A stretch of DNA of 64,000 nt, from assembly GCA_004835665.1 (NCBI GenBank), contig RBKR01000004.1, positions 992,001-1,056,000 of the forward strand, in the 5' to 3' direction. A program made the position numbers and the translations under genes. This DNA is from Phoma sp. XZ068 (taxonomy: Eukaryota > Ascomycota > Dothideomycetes > Pleosporales > Didymellaceae). The notes beneath the pieces are model-generated. The model was not told the origin of the DNA. It saw nothing but the letters and a program-made list of their open reading frames with translations, and ran no database searches. Shown piece by piece: positions 43,455 through 53,846 of this stretch (positions are counted from its first letter, which is position 1; each line of letters begins with the position of its first letter).

Positions 43455-43965
43455 ATGATAATGGAGCGCTGGGTGCTGCGACGTTTGAAGATGAATGGAG
43501 TGGAATTGGTTCGTCGGTTCTGCCGGCATTGTTATATATTTCCCTGCGTGTAAAACAGCTCTGGGATGGCAACAAGTACTTTTGATAGAAACGAGGCTAT
43601 CCACTTTCCAAAACAAATGCGCCTGTTTCGCGTGACGCCGGGCGGTGTCGAGTGTACTGAGTCCGTAAACGGAGCCCGCTTGGCCCCGACATGTCGCGAG
43701 TCGAGCGTGCCCTTGAGCTGTGTGGACGCCGTAACACGAACGAGGAACACCGTTCTCCACAGTCTCACACGAACACTCCAGACACCCCCTATCTTTACGC
43801 CCCGGCCCTGCCACGCTCTCCTACACCACCCGCCCCGCAAAAATCGCAGGTCCCCAATCTTCAAGGTGACGCGCATGCGCCCGAGCGCCGCCGACTCTGA
43901 GCCCATCTAGGAGCACCGCCCATAATTTCCCAGGCAACCCCCACTCCGCTCCACAACCACACCTG
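43455..43965. other. Intergenic, no gene seen
   Basis: 511 bp between ACP and VPS74, same strand. Holds the ACP 3' end and VPS74 promoter. Open frames on both strands near 43690-43900 lack support. Confidence 0.5.
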
Positions 43966-45175
43966 ATGGCTTCGACGTCTGGCGTGGTGCGCCGAAGAGG
44001 AGCTGGCGCCGCGACCGGCGGCACCGAGGACGAAGGCAGCCGCGTGGCTTCACCTGCACCCCGAAACGACCGCGACCGCGCGCCCGAGACATCCTACGAG
44101 AACTCGGAGAATGGCCACAAGATTGCCTTCGACCCGCGGGACATCAGCGAGAATGCCGAGCGCAGCAAGCAGCCCAAGCTGACGCTCATGGAGGAGATTA
44201 TCCTCATGGGCTTGAAGGACAAGCAGGTGCGTGGCCGCAAGTAGGCGTCCTGGATGAGCGCGCAGGCTGATACGTGAGGCTAGGGCTATCTCTCCTTCTG
44301 GAACGACAACATCTCCTATGCACTGCGAGGATGCATCGTCATAGAATTGGCCTTCAGGGGTCGCATAAGCATGCAAAAGGACTCGTCGCGGCGGCGCTTC
44401 CCTCTCGCAGACCGGGTCATTGAGGTTATCGACGACACGCTGACAGGGGAAGTGCTGCTAGACGAGGCCCTGAAGATGATGAAGTCGAGCGAGAAGATGA
44501 GCGTCAACTCCTGGATTGACCTCATGAGCGGTAGGCACCACCATGTAAATGGCATGATGCTATGACTGACAAGCGCAGGCGAGACATGGAACCTCATGAA
44601 GATTGGCTACCAGCTCAAACAGGTCCGCGAACGCCTCTGCAAGGGCCTTGTCGACAAGGGCATACTGCGCACCGAGAAGAAGAACTTCCTCCTGTTCGAC
44701 ATGGCTACACATCCTGTCGCAGAAGGCGCAGCAAAGGACGAGATCAGACGCCGAGTCCGCAACCTCCTGACCAACCGCACCGTCGTCCTCCCCGGCAGCC
44801 AATTCCTCCCCGAGGAGTTGGAGTTCAGGACCCTCCGAACCGTTGCCATGGTCTGCGCCGCCTACGCTGCCAACGTGCTCGAGAACGCTCTCACCACACT
44901 GGGACACGAGGCGAGGGAACGTGCATTCGCTCAGGTTGATGAATTGCTGGCAGAATACTCGCAATGGCCTTTTGCAAGGAGAGCGGGCGGTGGCCAGGGA
45001 GTGGGTGCGAACTTGGGCCAGCTAATCAACGATGAAATCAACTCTGGCAAAGACAAGGAGCTGCAGATGGAGGTGAGTCTTGACATGTCACTCTGTATCC
45101 CGGATGATGCTAACGAATGCACAGGTGGTCGCCGCATGTCTGAGTGTCTTCACAAGGCTTGACTCTCTTCTCTGA
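43966..45175 (+). CDS. VPS74: Golgi PI4P-binding protein Vps74/GOLPH3
   Basis: Exons 43966-44226, 44284-44530, 44579-45072 and 45125-45175; 350 residues. Vps74/GOLPH3 sits on the Golgi by binding PI4P and packages glycosyltransferases into COPI vesicles. The GPP34 domain is complete: KLTLMEEIILMGLKDKQGYLSFWNDNISYALRGCIVIELA, DTLTGEVLLDEALKMMK, WIDLMSGETWNLMKIGYQLKQVRERLCKGLVDKGIL, FLLFDMATHP, then LRTVAMVCAAYAANVLENAL. The usual family ending VVAACLSVFTRLDSLL is on the small last exon. An N-terminal disordered head with an Arg cluster (VRRRG) fits the COPI-binding role. Length matches fungal members. Confidence 0.96.
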
Positions 45176-46256
45176 TCCACACACCAGTTGTCGCTTTGTT
45201 AACTCCCACAAGGTTTTCATTCTCCTTCTCTCGCCCAACAGCTCTTGTAGCCAATGCTGGGGTTTTGAGCGTCAGATACATAGCAGGGACCGGGGGCACC
45301 CAGTCTGGACCCCGATGACGATGATGTTATTAGATGGATGTGGTCTCTTCGTTCATAGCGTTTTGTCCGCGCAAAATGGTCTGGGGAGACACAGGCGTTG
45401 GGCTGTACGGTAGCAGCTTCTTCTTGTTGAAAGCGTTTAATGCACAAATTGAACACCAGTGCCATGCTATATACGGGCATGGTAGACATTAGACATCCGA
45501 AAGCCTCGGTTTGGAAGCAAGCCTTCTTGACATGCACTCTACTACCCACTCACTGTGGGACTGCCTGACGCATCACTCGGCACGGCTTGGCGTTATCACG
45601 TGAGGTGCTGGCCATGTGTAGAGCAAAGGCAAAGGAGAAGTGTGGGGACAGCAATTAATACGATTCAGGTGGGTTTACAACTGGATACACCAAGCTCAGC
45701 CTGCTAGCTGCATGGAGAGTGCTGTTGGCAGCCGCCTCAAGGAACAAGGTGCAGGATTTTGGCTTGTGACCCAGTCTAGGCGGGCCAGCACAAGCGCGCG
45801 ATCCCTTGAGGACCTCCAGGCTGTCTGACACAACACACGGTGACGGCATCATTCCGAACGCTTATCCTCCCGCGCCCGATTATTCCTAGATCGTAGGTAA
45901 CAGCCACCGAGCAGCATTTTCGCCGATTCGGGCGTGCCAATACCTGCGCCCTGAGAGCCCTACCGGCCTGCGCTTTGCTGGTGGATTCCACCCGTGACCT
46001 CCGATCGGCAAGGTCCTGCCCTCAGCCATACAGAGGCCCAGCCGAGCGACGACGCGCAGAGTGCATAGTCCTTAGGTATGTTTTTTGCTCGTGTCCCACG
46101 GCCGCCGTTTTCTGGTGTTGCTGTCGCGATGCCACTGCGCGCCGGATTGCCCGTCGCCGCCCCCTGTTGCTGCGTCGCGACCGCTTTCGACGCCCACTAA
46201 CCTCTCGCAGCTCCATGCGCGCAACAGCCGTCTGACCTCGACTTTCCATCCACGCC
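45176..46256. other. Intergenic: SNF5 upstream region
   Basis: 1.1 kb between VPS74 and SNF5. The final 200 bp are C/T-rich with GCC/CGC runs, as expected for a leader. No domain-bearing frame found. Confidence 0.5.
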
Positions 46257-48722
46257 ATGCCCTCCCCCTCTGGCGCCGACGCCCCCACATCACAAGACTC
46301 GTCTCAATCGCAAAACGGCGCGTCATACCAGAACGGCGCGGTCCAGCAGCCCTCCGATGCTTCGTCTGCCGCCTCGAGCTTCGATGCGCCGGGCGACAAC
46401 AACGCGATCCGCGACGGCAAGCAAAAGGCCAAGGCAGTCCTCGCCGCCTCGGGCGCGACTATGGACTCTCCCACAGTAGACGGCGTCAATGGCGCGTCCC
46501 GCAAGCGCTCCCACTCAGGCTCGCGCAAGCCTTCGACCGCCGCCGCCCAGGAGCTCACCGAAGACCAGAAGACGCAGCAGACCGCGCTCCTCAACCGCTA
46601 TATTGCCCGCGACCTGCTGGATAGCGTCAACAAGCACGAACGCAGCAAGTATTCCGAAAAGGTCTATGGCGAATTGAATGACCTGCGCGACTTCTACCGC
46701 GAAGAAGTCTACCCTGTGCGCCGACAGAACCCCGGTGCCATCTTTGGATACGGCTATGGCGGCTATGGCAATGGCATCACCGACCTGCAGACGAATCCCC
46801 GAGACCCACGATCACAGCTACCACATCTACTATATCCCAGCCAGGCCAAACGCGCCGGACGGCGTGCAGCGCCGCAATTGAAGGTGGACAGGGAGAAGGG
46901 CTCGCAACAAGCTGAGCAGATTGAAGAATTGGTTCCAGTGCGCTTGGAGATTGAATTGGACAGACTGAAGCTACGCGACACGTTTACATGGAACCTCCAC
47001 GACCGTGTCACCGACCCTCTGCTAGTCGCGCGGACACTTGTTGAAGACTTTCAAATCCCACCCGAACTGCACCAAAATGTAATACACCAAGTCGACCGCG
47101 AGATCCGTGAGCAGATCCAAGACTACTACCCACACGCCTTCTTCGACGACGAACCTCTCGATTCGCAGCAACCGTACTCAGCATACAAAAACGACGAGAT
47201 GCGGATACTGATCAAACTGAACATTACGATCGGACAACATACGCTAGTTGATCAGTTTGAATGGGAAATCAACAACGCTCTAAACTCCCCAGAGGAGTTT
47301 GCGCGTCAGATGGCCGCCGATCTTTCTCTTAGTGGGGAGTTCGTGACAGCAATTGCGCACTCAATACGAGAGCAGTGTCAGATGTTTACAAAGAGTCTGT
47401 ATATTACGGGCCATCCCTTCGATGGACGACCAGTGGAAGATGCAGACATCCACGATAACTTCCTTGCGTCGCCGTTGCCTTCGGTGTTCCGACCCATGCA
47501 ATCGACCAAGGACTTCCAGCCATACTTGTACGAGTTGAGCCATGCTGAATTGGAGCGTGCGGAACTGTCCATCATGCGCGAACAGCGGCGACAGAAACGA
47601 TCTGTCAACCGACGCGGAGGACCCGCGTTACCCGACCTCAAAGATCGCCAGCGAACTGTGCGCACCTTGGTCGTTTCCTCCGTGCTCCCTGGAGCAGCTG
47701 AAACGCTAGAGGAGAGCCATCTGTTCAAGGCGACGAGGAAGGCAAGGGAAGGTCGGAGACGAGGTGCTGACGACGACTCAGACGACTCTGATAGTGATGA
47801 TTCGATCATGGACTCACCAGCGCCCGCGCAGATTACCGGCGGAACCGCACGAACACGAGGCATGCGTGGAGCTGCAGTGTCAGCGCAAGCAGCGATGAGG
47901 TCTGCCATAGGGAGATCAGCAACCCCGGAGATCGCTCAAATCCAAGAGACTCGTGAGCAGCTCCGCTCAACGAGGGCACAGAGATATGAAGCACGAGAAG
48001 AGAGCGTATCAGAGCAGCCTAGTACCTTCATTGTCAAGCTTCGAATATCGCCTGCAAAGCTCAGGGAATGGCAGAGGAACCCGAAGGCATTCGCAAAACC
48101 TGCGTCTACTCCCATGATGGCACCAACATCCTTACCAGCTCGAAGTACACCTGGCAACTCCATGCCCCCGCCCCCTTCGCCAGCAATGGCACCGAGCGCA
48201 AAGCCGTCAGAATCTTCACCGCAGCCGCCTTCCACACCCACGCCAAAGCCTCAGGCGAAACAGTGGCAGTATAAGCCTGACGGTTCACTAGATGCGCCAT
48301 GGCCAGCGCCAGCCCAATCACAAACAGTGAGTGGATTGTACGAAGTATTATATTTGCAAACTAACGATACCAAGCCTCCCTCCCCGACATGGCTACAACA
48401 AGCCCTTCAAGACCTCCGCGACCGCAACCCCGAACACAAATTCGAGTCCACCATGCGCTACGTTGTCATGAACGAAGCCCACAAGAACAGCGAGACCGGC
48501 AATATCGAGTCCAAAGCTGTCAAACTCGACAGCCTCTCCCTCGGTGATCCCCTACCGGCAAACCACAAGGCCTACTACCTTCCCAGGATACGCTGCCAGG
48601 ACTGCCCAGGGAAACTTTATAATGCAGGCCCAGGGCAGTCAGTAACGAACTTCGAGTTGCATCTTAAAAACAGGCAGCACATGAGCAATGTGTCAAACAG
48701 GACTGGGCGACCCGTCTCATAG
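46257..48722 (+). CDS. SNF5: SWI/SNF chromatin-remodelling core subunit Snf5 (SMARCB1)
   Basis: The frame is open from 46257 to 48722 (821 codons), but a 48-nt intron (48327-48374: GTGAGT donor, CTAAC branch, AAG acceptor) is probable; spliced product 805 residues. The two Snf5 repeats are plain: RPT1 from about residue 223 (LVPVRLEIELDRLKLRDTFTWNL...), RPT2 from about 318 (IKLNITIGQHTLVDQFEW). The N-terminal part is Ser/Ala-rich with EDQKTQQTALLNRYIARDLLD. The C-terminus carries PTWLQQALQDLRDRNPEHKFE and a Zn-finger-like CQDCPGKLY...HLKNRQH, both found in fungal Snf5. Nuclear. In frame, intron retention would only insert 16 residues in a proline-rich linker. Confidence 0.95.
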   Translation: MPSPSGADAPTSQDSSQSQNGASYQNGAVQQPSDASSAASSFDAPGDNNAIRDGKQKAKAVLAASGATMDSPTVDGVNGASRKRSHSGSRKPSTAAAQELTEDQKTQQTALLNRYIARDLLDSVNKHERSKYSEKVYGELNDLRDFYREEVYPVRRQNPGAIFGYGYGGYGNGITDLQTNPRDPRSQLPHLLYPSQAKRAGRRAAPQLKVDREKGSQQAEQIEELVPVRLEIELDRLKLRDTFTWNLHDRVTDPLLVARTLVEDFQIPPELHQNVIHQVDREIREQIQDYYPHAFFDDEPLDSQQPYSAYKNDEMRILIKLNITIGQHTLVDQFEWEINNALNSPEEFARQMAADLSLSGEFVTAIAHSIREQCQMFTKSLYITGHPFDGRPVEDADIHDNFLASPLPSVFRPMQSTKDFQPYLYELSHAELERAELSIMREQRRQKRSVNRRGGPALPDLKDRQRTVRTLVVSSVLPGAAETLEESHLFKATRKAREGRRRGADDDSDDSDSDDSIMDSPAPAQITGGTARTRGMRGAAVSAQAAMRSAIGRSATPEIAQIQETREQLRSTRAQRYEAREESVSEQPSTFIVKLRISPAKLREWQRNPKAFAKPASTPMMAPTSLPARSTPGNSMPPPPSPAMAPSAKPSESSPQPPSTPTPKPQAKQWQYKPDGSLDAPWPAPAQSQTVSGLYEVLYLQTNDTKPPSPTWLQQALQDLRDRNPEHKFESTMRYVVMNEAHKNSETGNIESKAVKLDSLSLGDPLPANHKAYYLPRIRCQDCPGKLYNAGPGQSVTNFELHLKNRQHMSNVSNRTGRPVS

Positions 48723-49282
48723 AAGGCATACGACCAGCCGCTTTAACGCAACTAGGCGCATGATCTCTAGGGCGGTGTCATGGATTGAATTTTAGGAAAT
48801 TGGCAATGCTAGGCCAAAATCTTTTGTATAAACAGCGAATCATTGGGAGCATGTGGAGGTGAACAGGAAACATCGGCGTCTTTGCCTGGGAAGAACTTTT
48901 CTTGTCTTGCACAAGCCACTTGGTCCATAGAACGCACAAAGTGGCATTCTTATCCAGAAGCAGGTAGAAGCTGCCACCACGCAGCAAGTGAGTAGACACG
49001 AATTGAACTTGTTCATATTGTCAGCCGCGATGCCTGGATCCTCACGGTGACCTTTCCCGGACTCAATACGGATCCACAGACCACGTACTTCAGCGTACTT
49101 GACAGAAAGCCTCAGAGCCCTTACTTCATCAACAGCATCGCTAGCACCTGCAGATACCCTCATCGACCTGTCGCCTCGGTCGTGCATCGAATGCGGGGTA
49201 TCACGTCACCTGCGTCCATCGTCATGCTCCTTCCACCATCCACACTCCAGACATTGATCATCCGAACGACAATCTTCGAAGC
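48723..49282. other. Intergenic, no gene seen
   Basis: 560 bp between SNF5 and the next plus-strand gene; 3' flank plus promoter. Nothing else recognised. Confidence 0.5.
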
Positions 49283-50170
49283 ATGAAAGCACACGCCTCC
49301 CTTCCCATCCGCATCCTAACCCACAACATTCGCTATGCGACCGACTCACCATTCAAGGGCGAGAAACCATGGGCAGACAGGAAAACCCTCATCATCAACG
49401 AACTCAAATACACCACCCTGCACAACCCAGAAGCATTCATCTGCCTGCAAGAAGTCCTGCACAACCAACTCCTCGACATCCTCACCGGCCTGAACAGCAC
49501 CCCTGCAAACCAATCACCACCACAACAAGACGAATGGGCATTCATAGGCGTCGGCCGTGACGACGGAAAGCAAAAAGGCGAATACAGTCCCATCCTCTAC
49601 CGGCCATCAATCTGGACTGTGGAGACGTGGAAAACGATCTGGCTCTCGCCCACGCCCAACAAGCCCGGAAAAGGCTGGGACGCAGGCAGCGTGCGGCTCG
49701 TAACGGTGGGTACATTTGCGCACAAGAGCAGCAAGGTGAGGGTCGTAGGGCTGTGCACGCATTTCGATAATGACGGGGTGGTGTCGCGGCGGGAGAGCGC
49801 GAAGATGATCGAGCGCATTGTGGATGCTGCTACGGCGGCGGCGGTGGGTGAGGAGGAAAGTGAGAGGACGCCCGTGTGGCTGGCGGGTGATCTTAATAGT
49901 GAGCCTGATGAAGAGGCGTATCGGATTCTTAATGGGAGGGACTCGCTGCTGATGGATTCGAGGGGGTTGGCGCAGTGGAAGTATGGGAATGAGCTGACGT
50001 TTACGGGGTTTGAGGATGATGAGGAGGAGTTGAGTGTTATTGATTATGTGTTTTTGGGGAAGAGGGGGTGGGAGGCTAAGGGGTTTAGTGTGTTGAGCAA
50101 TTGCTATGATAAGGGGGTGTATAGTAGTGATCATAGGGCGGTGGTTGTGGATGCTGTGTTGGATGTTTAG
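49283..50170 (+). CDS. Endonuclease/exonuclease/phosphatase-superfamily protein
   Basis: An intronless 295-residue frame with ATG at 49283. The superfamily hydrolyses phosphodiester or phosphomonoester bonds in nucleic acids or lipids using Mg2+. All motifs are in order: RILTHNIRY (motif I), FICLQEVL with the metal-binding Glu, VVGLCTHFDN, WLAGDLNSEPDE, ELSVIDYVFLGKR and YSSDHRAVVVDAVL with the catalytic Asp-His. This resembles fungal single-domain members annotated as endonuclease/exonuclease/phosphatase proteins without assigned substrate. No signal peptide. Codon use changes sharply near the middle: the first half favours C-ending codons, while the second favours G and T (see finding). No evidence for a repair, RNA or lipid role over another. 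Confidence 0.88.
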   Translation: MKAHASLPIRILTHNIRYATDSPFKGEKPWADRKTLIINELKYTTLHNPEAFICLQEVLHNQLLDILTGLNSTPANQSPPQQDEWAFIGVGRDDGKQKGEYSPILYRPSIWTVETWKTIWLSPTPNKPGKGWDAGSVRLVTVGTFAHKSSKVRVVGLCTHFDNDGVVSRRESAKMIERIVDAATAAAVGEEESERTPVWLAGDLNSEPDEEAYRILNGRDSLLMDSRGLAQWKYGNELTFTGFEDDEEELSVIDYVFLGKRGWEAKGFSVLSNCYDKGVYSSDHRAVVVDAVLDV

Positions 50171-50961
50171 ACTGGTCGTCACGAATAACCTTTGGAGGAT
50201 TTCTGGCGCCTGGGGAAATGGATGAAGTGTAAGAGTTTCTTTTGATATATAACACGTCTTTTGACAGATGCTAAACAACACTGGGCTACAACATACATTT
50301 GGTCGATATTTATCATGTTTATACAACAGATGTATGCAAAGTCGAACACAAAACTGGCCTCAAGCAAGATTCAACGTATACAAGCTAGGATACGGTATTT
50401 CATTAAAGCTTCTATTTGTTGCCAGCATCATTGATGCTATTAACGAAAAAAAAAAGTCTTCTAGATACAGGGCAGCATTGATAACTGTGGCTTAGAATGA
50501 TCGTCACAAGATCAAACCGGCGAATCGTCAGAAGCAGGCATTCCATAGCACCAAAATACAAGGTTTAACATAATGTGTGCTGGTCCGTTACTTCCGTCAA
50601 CTCTGATTCACCGAATTGGTGATCTGTTGCTAAAGAAAATGGTCTGTTCGTGGCATTATAGTCAAGAGTCTGGAAGCGCGGACAAGCTTCGACCGAGGCA
50701 ATCATTTTGGAGCTATAACAGTCTCATGGACGCAATTGAGAGGAGCCCACAATGATCTCACTGAGTCGACGTCACACGCTCCAAGGCCGGATTTGGGCGT
50801 GTGTATCCATCTTTGAGCTCGAAATGTAGTGAGGCACCGTCATCATTGGTGTTTAAGCGAGGAAAGACCCCTCAGTGGGGCGCTCAAAACAACAGCTACC
50901 GCTCACCACACCTCTTTCTGGCATTCACCTCGATCCCCAGTTTACTCAGCAATCTCTCATC
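50171..50961. other. Intergenic, no gene seen
   Basis: 791 bp, A/T-rich around 50240-50480 with a run of A at 50446-50455. Holds the upstream region of the EBP1-like gene; no coding signal. Confidence 0.5.
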
Positions 50962-52386
50962 ATGGCTGAGGCACAGGTAGTCGGTATGCTTAAGACCCTC
51001 GATCAGAACTCGCGCAAGCATCTCATGACGCTCATTTGCGCACATGAAGCTTGGTGTCGAGCTTTGTAGCAGAAGCACAGTGCTAATTGCCCACGACAGA
51101 CTACACGCTCGCGAACCCGGACACCTTGACCAAGTACAAGGTCGCTGCCGACATCTCCCAGAAGGTCCTCAAGGAAGTCTCCGGTGCGTAACGATGCCTC
51201 GACCCCCACGCGCCGGCCTCCGCGACGATCGTGTGACTCGAAGACTCGTGTATTGACTTTTGCAGGATGGATCTCTGAGGGCGCCAGCATCGTCGAGCTC
51301 TGCGAGCGCGGCGACAAGCTCCTCGATGAGGAGGTCGGCAAGGTCTACAGGGGAAAGAAGATTGCCAAGGGCATTGGTCACTGCACCACCATCTCTCCCA
51401 GCTCTTACGTCACACCGTACACCCCCCTCAAGTCCGATGCTGAGGAGTCTGGCACCACACTGAAGGCCGGCGAGGTTGTCAAGATCCAGCTTGGTGCTCA
51501 GATCGATGGCTTCGCTGCCATTGTCTGCGACAATGTTGTCGTTGGCGAAATCACCGGCGAGACCGCAGATCTTCTGACTGCTACATACTACGCAAACGAG
51601 CTTCTCCTGAGGTTGATGGTTCCCCCCGGTCTCGTTGCCCACGGCGATGAGGAGGAGCAGAAGAAGAACGCTGCCCGCAAGCCCTACACACAGAGCCAAA
51701 TGACCCAGATGCTCGAGAAGGTCGCCAAGGCCTACGGCTGCAACGTTGTCGAGAGCACCACCATCTGGCAGTTCGAGCACAACGAGATCGAGTCCAAGAA
51801 GAAAATCATCCTGTCCCCCGGCGAGGGTGTCCGTGGTGAGGGTGTTCCCGAGGTTGGCGAGGTCTGGGGTGTTGAGGTTGGTCTTTCGCTCGGAAGCGGC
51901 AAGGTCAAGAACAACGGCAACAGGACCACTCTCCACCGCCGCACAGCCAACACTTTCGGTCTCAAGCGCCCTACCTCAAGACAGCTTCTGTCTGAGGTCG
52001 TCAAGAGGTTCGGTACTTTCCCCTTCTCTCTGCGCCAGATCGAGGACGAGAAGGTCGCCAAGGTCGGTGTCGTAGAATGCGTCCGTGGTGGTGTCCTCCG
52101 CCAGTACGAGGTTGTTGTCGACAAGGACAGCAAGCCCGTTGCTAGGCTGTTCTCCACCATCGCTGTTACCAAGAACGGTATCCAGCGTCTGGCTCAGCCC
52201 CCTGCTCTTGACCTTGAGAAGGTCAAGTCTGACAAGAAGATCGAGGACGAGGAGATCCTCAAGATCCTTGAGCAGCCCATTGGCAAGGCCTCTACCAAGA
52301 AGAACAAGAAGAAGAAGAAGAAGCCCGCCAAGAAGGCTGCTGCTGGCGAGGCAGCCGCTGAAGAGGAGGAGAGCGACGACGAGTAA
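50962..52386 (+). CDS. EBP1/PA2G4-like curved-DNA-binding protein (Cdb4 type)
   Basis: Exons 50962-50983, 51100-51183 and 51266-52386; 408 residues. The fold is the methionine-aminopeptidase 'pita bread', but the family lacks peptidase activity. Members bind structured nucleic acid and the 60S ribosomal exit and associate with growth control. Landmarks: VDYTLANPDTLTKYKVAADIS, ISEGASIVELCERGDKLLDEEVGKVYRG, GIGHCTTISPSSYVTPYTPL, KAGEVVKIQLGAQIDGF, YGCNVVESTTIWQFEHNEI, and a Lys-rich tail KKNKKKKKKPAKK then acidic end EEEESDDE. The first exon has seven codons plus one nucleotide; a donor five codons in gives the wrong phase, so the GTATGC donor at 50984 was chosen. Matches the S. pombe 42-kDa curved-DNA-binding protein type. 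Confidence 0.93.
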
Positions 52387-53846
52387 GCGTAGCATCTACA
52401 AATGTTTGCATACAGTCCGCGCAGCGTCGACGTCCCTGCATATTCGGTTGTATAGGGACAGGTGTAGTTTTTGGTCGGTTTTGCCTGCCCAGGCTCAGTT
52501 AAAAAGGGGCCTGAACCAGCGATCAGGCAGTGGCTACAGCAGCCTGCAAAAGAATGAAAACTTAACCAAAATATCTCCTCGTATCTTGCTTTTCACATTT
52601 ACTTCTTGTTCCATTTCTCTTTGCGACAAACCATTGCCCAGTCTGCCAGAGCAAACATTAAACATTTCACCCAGTCAACCATGCATGCGCGCTTTATATA
52701 ATCATTATGGAACCGCGTTGCAACTCCTACAGTAGTTGCCCCTGACGCTCAGTCTCTTCGATCCTCAGTCACTCCATCTTTGCTCATTCCACCTACGCTC
52801 CCTGCGCACTGCGTGTGCGCGTTTCTGAAGTTGAACAGAAGCCGATCAAATTGACATCATAAGGGAGGTGCCACCCATAATATCTACCTCTGAGCCCTTT
52901 AAGTGTCTTAAGTAGTCCCTCCTGGTGTTGGCTCAATGCCTCCTTGCCGTCTGTAGCCCCTCTCCCTGCAGTGCGTCTGTACTCCTCCAACACAGACACA
53001 TGCGGACCGACGAGGCGGAACACAGCTTTGGATTTCATTCCTCGTGCTGAGAGCAGGGCGCATCACGGCGGAGAGTGTGATAAAACCGTTCAGCTGCTCT
53101 GGAGGCTCAAGGTTCAGGCTTCACTAAGCAGCGTGACCCAGAGAACCAACATCGCCAAAGCTATCGCAGGGAATTTGCAACCTAAGGCCTTCAAGAGGTA
53201 CATATGAGTCAACATGGCTCGGGATTGTGTTTGTACTATAGAGGCGCGCACGCAACAGGGGTGCGAATGCATGGGTGGCAAGCTCTCAGTCCAAGGTGAA
53301 CCGTCAAGTTTCACTAAAAACTTGTATTGTTAGCTGGGTTATCTGAATCACCCTCCAATTGCAAGCATTGTTCTACAGATTGCCAGAGAAGGCTGGAAAC
53401 TACGAGGGGTGAAAGTGAACGCCAGGGCTGCGGAACGGGCGGAGTACGCAATACATATAGCAAGCGGCCTTCCCGTGATAACGACCTCCCTGACCTCACA
53501 AAACCGACTTCTCTCAAATCTTGAAATTTTCAGTCTAAGAATTTCCTTCCCTCTCACATTTTCTGAGGTTTCTATATTATCGATCGGCGATCATTGTGGC
53601 TACCAGGGTGGCCATCTGAAGGGGCACGTCCTCCAAGATCGCTGACCTAAGTCTTCCTCGAATTTGGGAACCTTCGACAGAACTCACTCACCTGCAACCC
53701 CAACCACCCACCCACAACACGTCGGGCACGGGCTTCGGGGCGCTATTTGCGCGTAAAGAATCCAAATAGTACGCGTGGACAGTAGGTATCCTACCCACTT
53801 TCGCGAATTGCGCGCTCACACTTCAATAGTTCCCTCGAGTCTCGCC
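52387..53846. other. Intergenic, no gene seen
   Basis: 1.46 kb between the EBP1-like gene and the Rco1-like gene. Several short frames occur without domains. The final 200 bp are C-rich and include the probable leader of the next gene. Confidence 0.5.
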
